From Noviherbaspirillum galbum (lineage in GTDB: Bacteria; Pseudomonadota; Gammaproteobacteria; Burkholderiales; Burkholderiaceae_D): a stretch of DNA of 64,000 bases. The notes below the pieces were generated by a model. It was not told where the DNA came from, did no database searches, and saw only the letters and a list, made by a program, of their open reading frames with translations. This document shows positions 44,323-52,650 of the stretch, one piece after another. The position numbers were made by a program, and so were the translations under genes. The stretch covers positions 1 through 64,000 of the forward strand of contig NZ_JAAIVB010000010.1 in the NCBI RefSeq assembly GCF_010974945.1, read 5' to 3'. Position 1 is the first letter of the stretch; every line of letters begins with the position of its first letter.

Positions 44323-45741
44323 ATGCGCAAGGCAACTACGAGCCGGCGCCTGCTGGCGCCCCTGGCAATGTCGAGCGTGCTGCTCGGCGGATGCGCCACG
44401 TTCTCGGCCGATGGCGGTTTCGACATGGTCTCCACGCTGACTCGAGAACGCACGGGCCACGCGGTCGAGCGCCCCACGCAGGATGAATCGACCGGCCGGT
44501 CCCGCACGCGGCAGCTTCTCGCCTCTCCGCTCAGCCCGGACGCTGCCGTCGAGCTTGCCTTGCTCAATAACAGGAACCTGCAGGCGTCATTCGCTGAACT
44601 CGGCATCGCAGAAGCCGACCTGGTGCAGGCCGGCCGCATGCGCAATCCCGGCGTTTCGTTCAGCCGCCTGCGCGGCGGCGAGGATGTGGAAATCGAGCGC
44701 GGCATCATGTTCGACCTGATCGGGCTGCTGACCATCCCGGTACGCAGCGGTATCGAGCAGCGTCGTTTCGAGCAGGCAAAGCTGCAGGCGGCGAGCAAGG
44801 CAGTCGGCCTGGCAGCCGACACCCGCCGTGCCTATTTCAATGCAGTGGCCGCGGCGCAAACGGTGCAATACATGGCCCAGGTCCAGGAATCGGCGGAGGC
44901 CAGCGCCGAACTGGCGCGACGCATGGCCAGGGTAGGCAACTGGAGCAAGCTCGACCAGAGCCGCGAGCAGGCGTTTTATGCGGAAGCGACGGCGCAGGTC
45001 GCCCGGGCAAGGCATAACAACGTTGCCGCCCGCGAGCAGCTTGCCCGCCTGCTGGGACTGTGGGGAGACGATGCGGCCAGCTTTACGCTACCCGATCGTC
45101 TGCCCGACCTTCCCAAGGTCCTGGACGAGGCGGCAAATGCCGAGCAGCAGGCGATGCAGCAGCGCCTCGACGTGCAGATGGCAAGGCGTGATGCGGAAGC
45201 AACCGCGGGCGCCCTCGGCCTGAGCAAGGCGACGCGTTTCGTCAACGTGCTCGACGCTGGCTACCGCAACAAGAGCGAAACCGGCAACCCGAGGAAGAAC
45301 GGTTATGAAATCAGCCTCGAGCTGCCGCTGTTCGACTGGGGCAGCGCGCGCACGGCCAAGGCGGAGGCGCTCTACATGCAGTCGGTTCACCGCACGGCGG
45401 ACGCCGCCGTGCGCGCCCGCTCGGAGGTGCGAGAGGCGTATTCCGCCTACCGGACCAGTCATGACCTGGCACGCCATTACCGCGACGAGGTCGTGCCGCT
45501 CCGCAAGAAGATTTCCGACGAACTCCTGCTGCGCTACAACGGCATGCTGGCCTCCGTCTTCGAGCTCCTGACCGACGCCCGCGAACAGATAGTCAGCGTC
45601 AACGCCGCCATCGAGGCGCAGCGGGACTTCTGGATCGCCGAGACAAACCTGCAGGCGGCCATCAACGGCAGCGGCGGCACGTCGAACCTGCCGCGCCCCG
45701 CCGACAGGCAGCTTGCAGGCACGGCACAGGGACACGATTAA
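44323..45741 (+). CDS. TolC-family outer membrane protein, lipoprotein type
   Basis: A 472-residue outer-membrane channel protein with lipobox LGGC near residue 24. The two TolC-type helical repeats are seen: LSPDAAVELALLNNRNLQASFAELGIAEADLVQAGRMRNP and later ELPLFDWGSARTAKAEALYMQS. In efflux systems it forms the outer exit duct. No inner-membrane pump or membrane-fusion protein gene is present in this cluster, so it must borrow one or do something else. It lies between a His-rich protein and the multicopper oxidase. Confidence 0.9.
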   Translation: MRKATTSRRLLAPLAMSSVLLGGCATFSADGGFDMVSTLTRERTGHAVERPTQDESTGRSRTRQLLASPLSPDAAVELALLNNRNLQASFAELGIAEADLVQAGRMRNPGVSFSRLRGGEDVEIERGIMFDLIGLLTIPVRSGIEQRRFEQAKLQAASKAVGLAADTRRAYFNAVAAAQTVQYMAQVQESAEASAELARRMARVGNWSKLDQSREQAFYAEATAQVARARHNNVAAREQLARLLGLWGDDAASFTLPDRLPDLPKVLDEAANAEQQAMQQRLDVQMARRDAEATAGALGLSKATRFVNVLDAGYRNKSETGNPRKNGYEISLELPLFDWGSARTAKAEALYMQSVHRTADAAVRARSEVREAYSAYRTSHDLARHYRDEVVPLRKKISDELLLRYNGMLASVFELLTDAREQIVSVNAAIEAQRDFWIAETNLQAAINGSGGTSNLPRPADRQLAGTAQGHD

Positions 45742-45752
45742 AAGGAACGAAC

Positions 45753-47138
45753 ATGATTTCCCGCAGAGACTTCTTCAAAGGTGCCGGCATCGCGGTCGGT
45801 GCCGGTCTGGTCAGCCGCGCCGGCGCGGCAACCTTGCCGGAACTGGTGACCGCGGAAGGGGCGGGCACATCGCCGCCTCCGCTGCCTCCCAATGGCCGCC
45901 CCTACTATCCGGTCGTTACCTTGAACGGCTGGTCGCTTCCCTGGCGGATGAACAATGGCGTGAAGGAATTTCACCTCGTCGCCGAACCGGTCGTGCGCGA
46001 ACTCGCTCCGGGGATGAAGGCCAACTTGTGGGGATACAACGGCCAGAGCCCGGGCCCCACCATCGAGGTGGTCGAGGGCGACCGCGTGCGCATTTTCGTG
46101 ACCAACCGCTTGCCGGAGCACCACAGCATCCACTGGCATGGGCAGCGCCTGCCTTCCGGCATGGACGGCGTGACCGGGCTTACCCAGCCCGGCATCCCGT
46201 CGGGCAAGACCTTCGTTTACGAGTTTACCGCCCAGCGTGCCGGCACCTTCATGTATCACCCGCATGCCGACGAGATGGTGCAGATGGGGATGGGATTGAT
46301 GGGGTTCTGGGTCACGCATCCGAAGAACCCGGCGGAGCACCGCGTGGACCGCGACTATGCCATGCTGCTGTCGGCTTATGACATCGACCCGGGCAGCTAT
46401 ACGCCGCGCGTCAACACCATGCTCGACTTCAATCTCTGGGCGATCAACTCCCGCGTCTTCCCCGGCGTTGCGCCGATGGTGGCGAGCCGCGGCGATCGCG
46501 TACGCATCCGCGTCGGCAACCTGACGATGACCAATCATCCGATGCATCTTCATGGATTCTCCATGGAGGTCACCGGGACCGACGGCGGCTGGATCCCCAG
46601 GACGGCACGCTGGCCCGAGACCGTGGTCGATATCGGCGTCGGGCAGATGCGCAACCTGGAATTCGTTGCCGACGTGCCGGGCGACTGGGCATTCCATTGC
46701 CATAAGTCGCATCACACGATGAATGCGATGGGGCACAAGGTTCCGACCATGATAGGCGTGAAGCAGGACGACATCGCCGGCAAGGTCGGCAAGCTCGTTC
46801 CCGACTACATGGCGATGGGCGACAAGGGCATGGCGGACATGGGTACGATGCAGATGCCGATTCCCGACAACACGCTGCCGATGATGGGCGGCGAAGGTCC
46901 GTTCGGCAGCGTTGACATGGGTGGCATGTTCACCGTCGTGAAGGTGCGTGAAGGCCTCGGGCGAAATGATTACCGCGATCCGGGCTGGTACCAACATCCC
47001 AAGGGCACCGTGCCGTGGGAATGGACCGGCGAAGTCCCTGATCCGGCACGCGCCCCTGCTCCCGCGCCTGCGGCTGCTTCCGGCACGCCGGGCATCGAAC
47101 TGAACGTGCGAAAGCCGCAGGGCCACGGCCATCACTGA
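45753..47138 (+). CDS. Multicopper oxidase, Tat-exported
   Basis: A 461-residue enzyme with a twin-arginine signal (SRRDFFKGAG). The four copper motifs are present: HWHG at 127-130, YHPH at 168-171, HPMHLHG at 262-268 and HCHKSHH at 315-321, the last including the type 1 copper cysteine C316. The tail contains Met-rich text (MADMGTMQMPIPD), common in cuprous oxidases. It probably oxidises Cu(I) to Cu(II) in the periplasm, lowering toxicity. It follows the TolC-family gene by 11 bases. Confidence 0.95.
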   Translation: MISRRDFFKGAGIAVGAGLVSRAGAATLPELVTAEGAGTSPPPLPPNGRPYYPVVTLNGWSLPWRMNNGVKEFHLVAEPVVRELAPGMKANLWGYNGQSPGPTIEVVEGDRVRIFVTNRLPEHHSIHWHGQRLPSGMDGVTGLTQPGIPSGKTFVYEFTAQRAGTFMYHPHADEMVQMGMGLMGFWVTHPKNPAEHRVDRDYAMLLSAYDIDPGSYTPRVNTMLDFNLWAINSRVFPGVAPMVASRGDRVRIRVGNLTMTNHPMHLHGFSMEVTGTDGGWIPRTARWPETVVDIGVGQMRNLEFVADVPGDWAFHCHKSHHTMNAMGHKVPTMIGVKQDDIAGKVGKLVPDYMAMGDKGMADMGTMQMPIPDNTLPMMGGEGPFGSVDMGGMFTVVKVREGLGRNDYRDPGWYQHPKGTVPWEWTGEVPDPARAPAPAPAAASGTPGIELNVRKPQGHGHH

Positions 47139-47178
47139 TGGCGCGTTTAACAATATTCAAGCAATGAAGGAAAATCTC

Positions 47179-47502
47179 ATGAAGGCAATTCTCAACTCCC
47201 TCGTTGCCGCAGCCCTGGCGCTCGGCGCGGTCACCGTCGCCACTGCGCAGAGTGCGCCATCCGCGGCCAGCGCGCCGGAGGCGATGTCCACAGGCGAAAT
47301 CAAGAAGGTCGACAAGGGCGGAGGCAGGCTCACCATCAAGCACGGCCCCCTGAAGAACCTTGGCATGGACGCCATGACGATGGTCTTCAAGGTCAAGGAT
47401 CCGGCGATGCTCAACGAGGTCAAGGTGGGCGACAAGATCAATTTCGTCGCCGACAACCCCAATGGCCAGTTGATCGTGACGCGGCTGGAGAAGCAACAGT
47501 AG
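47179..47502 (+). CDS. CusF-like periplasmic copper-binding protein
   Basis: A 107-residue protein with signal peptide (about 1-23, ending ATA). The CusF fold text is clear: GEIKKVDKGGGRLTIKHGPLKNLGMDAMTMVFKV then EVKVGDKINFVAD. The copper ligands of CusF (a His and two Met) correspond to the His in IKHGP and the Met pair in AMTM; the CusF tryptophan that stacks on copper is replaced by Met here. ATG 47179 has AAGGAAA before it; an ATG five codons earlier is in frame. It is the last gene of the copper operon. Confidence 0.92.
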   Translation: MKAILNSLVAAALALGAVTVATAQSAPSAASAPEAMSTGEIKKVDKGGGRLTIKHGPLKNLGMDAMTMVFKVKDPAMLNEVKVGDKINFVADNPNGQLIVTRLEKQQ

Positions 47503-47598
47503 AAGCAGCAGCAGAAGCAGCACCAAGTCTGGCATCCCGCGGTTGAGGCGGGCACGGAGCCGATTGCATGCCATGGCGTTCCTTGATAACCTGCGCCG

Positions 47599-48546
47599 AT
47601 GGAACAGGACGACCTACGCCAGGATATTTTCAAGAGCCGCATCCGGCTGCGCCACCTTGACTGCTTCATCTGCGTCGCCAGGACGGGCCATGTGGGCAAG
47701 GCGGCCGACGCCCTGCGCATGAGCCAGCCTGCCGTCTCCAAGACGCTCTCCGAGCTGGAAGAGATCACCGGTTCGGCACTGCTGGTGCGCAACCGGCAGG
47801 GCACGCGGCTGACGAGGGAAGGAGAGGATTTCCTGCGTCATGCGCTCGCCGTCATGGAAGCGCTCGGCGCCGCGCAAGCCTCGTTTGGCGGCAAGGGCCA
47901 GCACGCGGCGGAAACGCTGGTCGTGGGCGCATTGCCCACGGTCGCGCCGGACCTGCTTCCCGCCGCGATCAAGACGTTCAGGGAAGCGTATCCGGAAACC
48001 GGATTCGTGGTGCGCACCGGCGCGAACGCCGAGCTGCTGGCGCAACTCAAGAATGGAAATTTCGACCTGGTGCTCGGCCGGCTCTCGGATCCTGAAATGA
48101 TGGTGGGCCTGACCTTCGAACTCCTGTATGTCGAGCCCATGGTGTTCGCGGCGCGTGCCGGTCATCCGCTTTGCCGTTCGGCCCCGGCATTGCAGGCGGT
48201 GGTCGCCTTCCCGCTCATCGTCTGGCCCGCCAACACGATACCGCGCCATCATGTCGAGAGTTACCTTCGCGGCCGCGGCCTGAAGCTTCCCCCTGATTGC
48301 CTCGAAACGCTGGATGTCGCGCTGGCGCGGCAGATGGTCCTGCAGACCGATGCGGTATGGTTCACTCCGCTGGGCGCTGTCCGCAACGACATGCTCAATG
48401 GCGCGATCCAGGCGCTCGATCTTCCCTCCGCGGGCGAGGAGCCCGTCGGCCTGCTTCGCCGCAGCGACTGGAAACCCTCCGGGGCCGCATCCCGCTTTAC
48501 CGCCGATCTGAACCGGGCCGCGGAAGGTATCCGCCTTGCGAAGTAA
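47599..48546 (+). CDS. pcaQ: LysR-family regulator, PcaQ-like
   Basis: A 315-residue regulator. The helix-turn-helix at about 20-50 (GHVGKAADALRMSQPAVSKTLSELEEITG) and the ligand domain (GALPTVAPDLLPAAIKTFREAYPETGF) match PcaQ, which controls protocatechuate breakdown genes. It lies 97 bases after the copper operon but is unrelated to copper. No pca genes are here, so it acts elsewhere or on a different target. Start MEQDDLRQD is taken as the first ATG. Confidence 0.82.
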   Translation: MEQDDLRQDIFKSRIRLRHLDCFICVARTGHVGKAADALRMSQPAVSKTLSELEEITGSALLVRNRQGTRLTREGEDFLRHALAVMEALGAAQASFGGKGQHAAETLVVGALPTVAPDLLPAAIKTFREAYPETGFVVRTGANAELLAQLKNGNFDLVLGRLSDPEMMVGLTFELLYVEPMVFAARAGHPLCRSAPALQAVVAFPLIVWPANTIPRHHVESYLRGRGLKLPPDCLETLDVALARQMVLQTDAVWFTPLGAVRNDMLNGAIQALDLPSAGEEPVGLLRRSDWKPSGAASRFTADLNRAAEGIRLAK

Positions 48547-48598
48547 AGCAAATCCGGGAACATGGTAGAGTCGTTCTACCGGATATCCCTGCCCAGCC

Positions 48599-49501
48599 AT
48601 GAACCGCGCCAGATCCATCCCCGTCTATCAACTCTACGGTGAACACGAGTCGTGGCTGACGCCGGACATGGTGCATTGCGAATCCATTGCCGACCGAAGC
48701 CGCCTGCATGACTGGCACATCAAGCCGCATGAACACGTCAATCTTTTCCAGGTGCTGTACCTGCGTTCCGGCCGCGCGATCGTGCAGCTCGATGACGAGC
48801 GGCGCAACGTGTCGGGTCCGCATCTCTTGCTCGTGCCGGCGGGATGCATCCACGGATTTCATTTCGACGACGATGCGCAGGGAACGGTCGTCACGCTGGC
48901 GCATGCATTCGCCGCTCGCCTGAACAAGGTGGCTGACGGCGGCATGTTGCGCCTGACGCGCCCGGTCCTGCATCCGGTCGGCGGCGAGGAAGAGGACCGC
49001 CAGCTGCAAACGATGATCGACGCGATCCATCGCGAGTACCGTGACCATGCTCCCTACCGCAACGAACTCCTGGAAAGCCTCTTGGCCGCACTGCTGATCT
49101 GGTTGTCACGGATCGCCGCGGCTTGTCATGCGACGGAGGAGCTCAACCGGGGCGCCCGGCACTTCAAGGGTTTCTGCGAACTGGTCGATCGCTGGTATGA
49201 CAGGCATTTCCACATCGACCACTATGCCAAAGAAATCGGCATTACCTCCGCCCATCTGAATCATCTTTGCCGCCAGGCTTCCGGAAAGTCCGCCCTCGAG
49301 CTCATTCACGAGCGGCTGCTGCTCGAGGTGAAGCGCAATCTCGTCTACACCTCGATGAGCATCAGCGAAGTGTCCTACGCCACCGGCTTCGCCGATCCGG
49401 CTTACTTCACCCGTTTCTTCAGGCGCCTCACCGGGATGAGTCCCCGTGATTTTCGTGAACGCGCCCGCGATCTCCAGCACGACCTGCCGCCGCAGGACTG
49501 A
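48599..49501 (+). CDS. AraC-family regulator, PobR-like
   Basis: A 300-residue regulator. The N-terminal cupin-type sensor (HEHVNLFQVLYLRSGRAIVQLDDERR) is followed by a C-terminal double helix-turn-helix (YAKEIGITSAHLNHLCRQASGKSALELIHERLLLEVKRNL, then SISEVSYATGFADPAYFTRFFRRLTGMSPRDFR). This order and text resemble PobR/HpaA-type activators of 4-hydroxybenzoate or 4-hydroxyphenylacetate genes. It follows the PcaQ-like gene by about 50 bases. No target enzyme gene is adjacent; hpaI is about 7 kb away. Confidence 0.82.
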   Translation: MNRARSIPVYQLYGEHESWLTPDMVHCESIADRSRLHDWHIKPHEHVNLFQVLYLRSGRAIVQLDDERRNVSGPHLLLVPAGCIHGFHFDDDAQGTVVTLAHAFAARLNKVADGGMLRLTRPVLHPVGGEEEDRQLQTMIDAIHREYRDHAPYRNELLESLLAALLIWLSRIAAACHATEELNRGARHFKGFCELVDRWYDRHFHIDHYAKEIGITSAHLNHLCRQASGKSALELIHERLLLEVKRNLVYTSMSISEVSYATGFADPAYFTRFFRRLTGMSPRDFRERARDLQHDLPPQD

Positions 49502-49630
49502 CCGCAACGACCCGTCGCGCCCGTTCGTGGCGGCCGCACAACTCTTCCACTCCTTCAGCGCAATCCGCTTTTTCTGGAGGGAAAAATATGCGATGCTTTC
49601 TCTCAGTAACGCTTTGGGAGGGGGAGTGGG

Positions 49631-49671
49631 CCCGCCAGGATAAGGGGAGTTGTCCTGGCGGGTCTTTTTTT
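49631..49671 (+). terminator. Rho-independent terminator
   Basis: CCCGCCAGGA (49631-49640) pairs perfectly with TCCTGGCGGG (49653-49662), followed by TCTTTTTTT. It lies about 130 bases after the AraC-type gene and would also serve any short transcript started in that gap. Confidence 0.92.
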
Positions 49672-49769
49672 GTGCCGACGGATCAAGCGGGCGCTTGGCC
49701 GCGCTTCATTTCACGCCACGGAAGCGCCAGCGTCGCGCCGGAACGATCTGCTTGCAGGCAGTTTCGCGC

Positions 49770-50369
49770 TTACTCGCCGGAGGATGCCAGCTTGGTGGAG
49801 ATCAGGTGCTTGACCGCGTCGAGCATTTCGTCCGACAGGGAATTGCCGGCGGAAGCGCGTGAAAGAATGACGGCACCAACCATGGCCGCCATGATGGCGA
49901 GCGCATCGGAGTGGCGTTTCGCATCGTCGCCCGGCAGGAGCGCCTGGATGTCCGCCGCCAATTCCTTCATTCCCTGCACGTACTCGGCGCGCAGAGCGGA
50001 TTCAACAGGCTCGCGGGCAACGTCGGTTGCGAGAGCCGAGATGGGGCAGCCTTCTCCCACGCGGTCGCGATGATCGGCGGAGAGGTAGCGTTCGGCGAGT
50101 TGTTCCAGTGGTTTCGGCGAGGATGCGCCTTTGTCGACCCAAAGCGCGCGCAGGTGGCGCGCCCTGCGCACGGCATCGTTGCATGCCGCCACCGCGAGGT
50201 CCGCCTTGGAGTTGAAATGGCGGTAAAACCCGCCATGTGTCATTCCGACTTCAGTCATGACCTCGGGGATCGACACCGCTTCGATTCCCTTGAGGCGGAA
50301 AAGCCGGGCGGCCGCGAGTTCAATCGCGTGATTATTGCGTTCGGTGGTTTTGCGGTCGGAGCGTGCCAT
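49770..50369 (-). CDS. TetR-family regulator with its own palindrome
   Basis: A 199-residue TetR regulator. The helix-turn-helix VSIPEVMTEVGMTHGGFYRHFNSKADLAVA is near residues 33-62. The ligand domain contains a conserved-looking GCPISALATDVAREP, similar to the AcuR/QacR-like branch with a central Cys. ATG 50369 is the likely start, since the longer open frame upstream runs through the operator. A palindrome lies 20-33 bases before the start, suggesting self-regulation. No co-directional target gene is directly beside it. Confidence 0.9.
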   Translation of the reverse strand: MARSDRKTTERNNHAIELAAARLFRLKGIEAVSIPEVMTEVGMTHGGFYRHFNSKADLAVAACNDAVRRARHLRALWVDKGASSPKPLEQLAERYLSADHRDRVGEGCPISALATDVAREPVESALRAEYVQGMKELAADIQALLPGDDAKRHSDALAIMAAMVGAVILSRASAGNSLSDEMLDAVKHLISTKLASSGE

Positions 50370-50370
50370 C

Positions 50371-50402
50371 TTAAGATATTTCCCAGGGTTAAGATATCTT
50401 AA
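50371..50402. promoter_or_regulatory. TetR operator region (palindrome plus half-site)
   Basis: TTAAGATATCTTAA (50389-50402) is a perfect 14-base palindrome. TTAAGATAT (50371-50379) repeats one arm 18 bases away, right at the TetR start codon. The A+T-rich site in G+C-rich surroundings fits both a promoter and an operator. Confidence 0.6.
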
Positions 50403-50516
50403 ATGGCGCACATCATTTAAGCAAGAAACCGTTCGGGAAACCCGGCTAGCCGCAGGGGCTTTCGCTGCCTTGGCGGCAGGCGAGGGGCGACGCAAGCCGC
50501 CCCCACATCAAGCGTA

Positions 50517-50663
50517 TCAACTTTGTTGTTCCGTCGCGTTAGATTGCTTGGATTCCTTTTCGGGGCGCTTCTTGCCGGTTGCGATGCGCTTGGTGTTGCG
50601 GAATTCGCTGTACTTGGTTCCGGTCTTGTCGGCGGGATACTTGTTCTTGGTGTTGGCGGCCAT
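50517..50663 (-). CDS. Small basic protein, 48 residues
   Basis: ATG 50663 has AAAGGA about seven bases before it. The protein is rich in Lys, Thr, Asn and Glu (NTKNKYPADKTGTKYSEFRN, then GKKRPEKESKQ), with no hydrophobic helix, so it is likely soluble and flexible, perhaps nucleic-acid binding. It lies between the TetR gene and a thioredoxin-fold gene. No family recognised. Confidence 0.6.
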   Translation of the reverse strand: MAANTKNKYPADKTGTKYSEFRNTKRIATGKKRPEKESKQSNATEQQS

Positions 50664-50744
50664 GGGCTTGTCCTTTACAAAATGACTTGGAGGTGAGGGT
50701 ATTGCCAAACCCCTTAGTCAACTGCAATGGAAGCAAGGTTTCAT

Positions 50745-51224
50745 CTATTTAGACGTCATGCGCCGCGCAATGAGGTCCTTCGTTACCAGGCCGGAGTAGG
50801 CGGAGGGTGGCGCATCGCGCGGAAACCAGTAAGTCCTTGGCAATTCCCCCCGCCACTTGGGATCGATGGCGAAACGCAATTGCTCGGCCGATGCGTTGCC
50901 GAACGCCCAGGTTTCGGCATGAAGCCCGGCGGCGCCGATCTTCTTGCGAATTTGCTTAACCGTTTCCGCATCGTCGGCCTGGTCCGTGGAAATCGTGACG
51001 ATGTCGAGTCCTTGCCCGCGGCGGCCCTGCTCGAGCGCCTGGAAGCTCTCAAGGCAATAGGCGCAGTCGAGGGACCAGATCATGATGACGAGCGGCTTGC
51101 CGGCATGGGCCTCTTTTATCTTGCCAAGGCTTTCCGGACCGAATTCATGCACCGGTTCCGCTGCGAGGCAAGGCGCAGCCATGGCGGTGATCGTGACCAG
51201 CGCCGCGAACGCGAACGCTTTCAT
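50745..51224 (-). CDS. TlpA-like thioredoxin-fold protein
   Basis: A 159-residue exported protein. The signal peptide is about 1-21 (ending CLA). The thioredoxin-like domain contains a CxxC pair in SLDCAYCLESF at about residues 53-56, and DIVTISTDQADDAETV typical of the TlpA/AhpC-TSA branch. It probably acts as a periplasmic thiol or copper-handling protein. The start overlaps the stop of the BNR-repeat gene by four bases (ATGA), so the two work together. Confidence 0.85.
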   Translation of the reverse strand: MKAFAFAALVTITAMAAPCLAAEPVHEFGPESLGKIKEAHAGKPLVIMIWSLDCAYCLESFQALEQGRRGQGLDIVTISTDQADDAETVKQIRKKIGAAGLHAETWAFGNASAEQLRFAIDPKWRGELPRTYWFPRDAPPSAYSGLVTKDLIARRMTSK

Positions 51225-52471
51225 GATCCTGACTTTTCCAGAGGAATGACCCGGATGCCTTCCGCCTGCGTGCGCCACGACACCAGCATGCCTGTTGGCG
51301 TGGGGACGAGGTAGGGCTTGTCCGAATCGCCGGCGGTCTCTGCCAGCGCGAGATCGCGCCAGCTGCGTCCGTTGTCGCCGGAAACGCGGCCTAGCAGCGC
51401 GGTGGACTTGCCGTCGAACTGTTTCCAGACGATCGCAACGCGCTGCCCCTGGGCGGCAACATCCGGGTGCGAGGCCTGCGCCGAGCCGAGGCCGACCGGC
51501 TTGATGGCGGTTTCGCCGGGCATGACGCGGGCATACATCGCGCCGCTGCCCTCCGCTTCCTTGCCGTTGAACCAGACCTGGTGGCGCACGCCGTCCGCGC
51601 CGAAGGCCAGGGAAGGGCCGTGGTGCGGGCAAGCATCGATGCGCCAATCATCGAAGGTGACGCGCGTGATCGCGATCCGTTCACCATCGGCCGTCAGCCT
51701 TGCGATGGCGTGGTCGCGGACGTTGGGTTCGAACACATGCCGCCACATGGCGACCGGCGTTCCCGATGCATCGAGGCTCATGCCGATGCGGCAGCATTCG
51801 CAGGAATGATCGGCGAGGCGGAAATCCTTGCGGAAGCTGCGGCCCTGGTCGGACGACACCGCATAATAGATCGCCGATCCTGCATAAGGCTTTCCCTTCG
51901 CCTTCGCCGATGCCTGGTCCCGCCCGTCGATCCAGGCGATGAATATCCTGCCGTCTCCATCGACGATCATGGATTCGAAACTGTGCGTCACGTGCTCCCG
52001 ATTGGCGTGCACCGTCAGCGGCGGGGAAAACGTCTTGCCGCCGTCGAGCGACCGCGCGAAACGGATATTGCCGATATGCGGGCGCGCTACCGTGCTGGTC
52101 CAGCTGACATAGAGTTCGCCCTTTCGGCCGAAGGCGAGGTGAGGGCGAGCCTCGCCACTCGCCGCAATGGGCTCGGCCTGCGCATTGACCCGGACCGGCG
52201 CGGTCCAGGTCTTGCCCATGTCCTCGGAACTGCGCACGACCACGTACTGGCCGCCATCCTGTGTTTCCTTGCTTGCCAACCAGAGCAGGCCGCTGCCAGC
52301 CATCGCGGCGGCCGTGCCGAGATCCGCGCCATGCGCATGCGCCGTCTTCCCATGGTTGTTCGCTTGGCTGCTACGGTGCTCGTGGGAATCGTGCTGGCCC
52401 CAGCCCGCGGGCGAAATGCCGAACATGGCCAAGGCAAGGAGGGGGATGAGTGCGGTCGCGCGGATTGGCAT
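51221..52471 (-). CDS. BNR-repeat (sialidase-like) exported protein with His-rich start
   Basis: A 416-residue protein. The signal peptide is about 1-25, followed by a His-rich stretch (HDSHEHRSSQANNHGKTAHAHG). Bacterial neuraminidase (BNR) repeats of the form S-x-D-x-G-x-x-[WF] occur several times (SEDMGKTW, SLDGGKTF, SSDQGRSF, SGDNGRSW), giving a beta-propeller. A cysteine cluster (HSCECCR) and a CPHHGP motif suggest metal binding. True sialidase activity is doubtful; a substrate is not known. It overlaps the thioredoxin-fold gene. Confidence 0.8.
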   Translation of the reverse strand: MPIRATALIPLLALAMFGISPAGWGQHDSHEHRSSQANNHGKTAHAHGADLGTAAAMAGSGLLWLASKETQDGGQYVVVRSSEDMGKTWTAPVRVNAQAEPIAASGEARPHLAFGRKGELYVSWTSTVARPHIGNIRFARSLDGGKTFSPPLTVHANREHVTHSFESMIVDGDGRIFIAWIDGRDQASAKAKGKPYAGSAIYYAVSSDQGRSFRKDFRLADHSCECCRIGMSLDASGTPVAMWRHVFEPNVRDHAIARLTADGERIAITRVTFDDWRIDACPHHGPSLAFGADGVRHQVWFNGKEAEGSGAMYARVMPGETAIKPVGLGSAQASHPDVAAQGQRVAIVWKQFDGKSTALLGRVSGDNGRSWRDLALAETAGDSDKPYLVPTPTGMLVSWRTQAEGIRVIPLEKSGS

Positions 52472-52650
52472 GGTGTTTCCAGGGTCCGTCGCCGGACCGT
52501 TTTTTCAAGGCATCGCATTATTGCAGGACATGGCCTGACCTTGCCACCATAAAATGACCGCGCGAGCGTGGGCGAGTTCTCCGCTGGCACCTTCTGGATG
52601 CAGGTGACAGGGGGCCAGCTGGAAAGATGTTCCGCGGGAACTGGTCGGAC

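Noticed and set aside
49588-49643. Short leader peptide before the terminator at 49631
   Set aside because: The ATG with the best-spaced GGAGG (49588) has no stop before the terminator, and the 16-residue frame from 49593 has a poorly spaced ribosome site.
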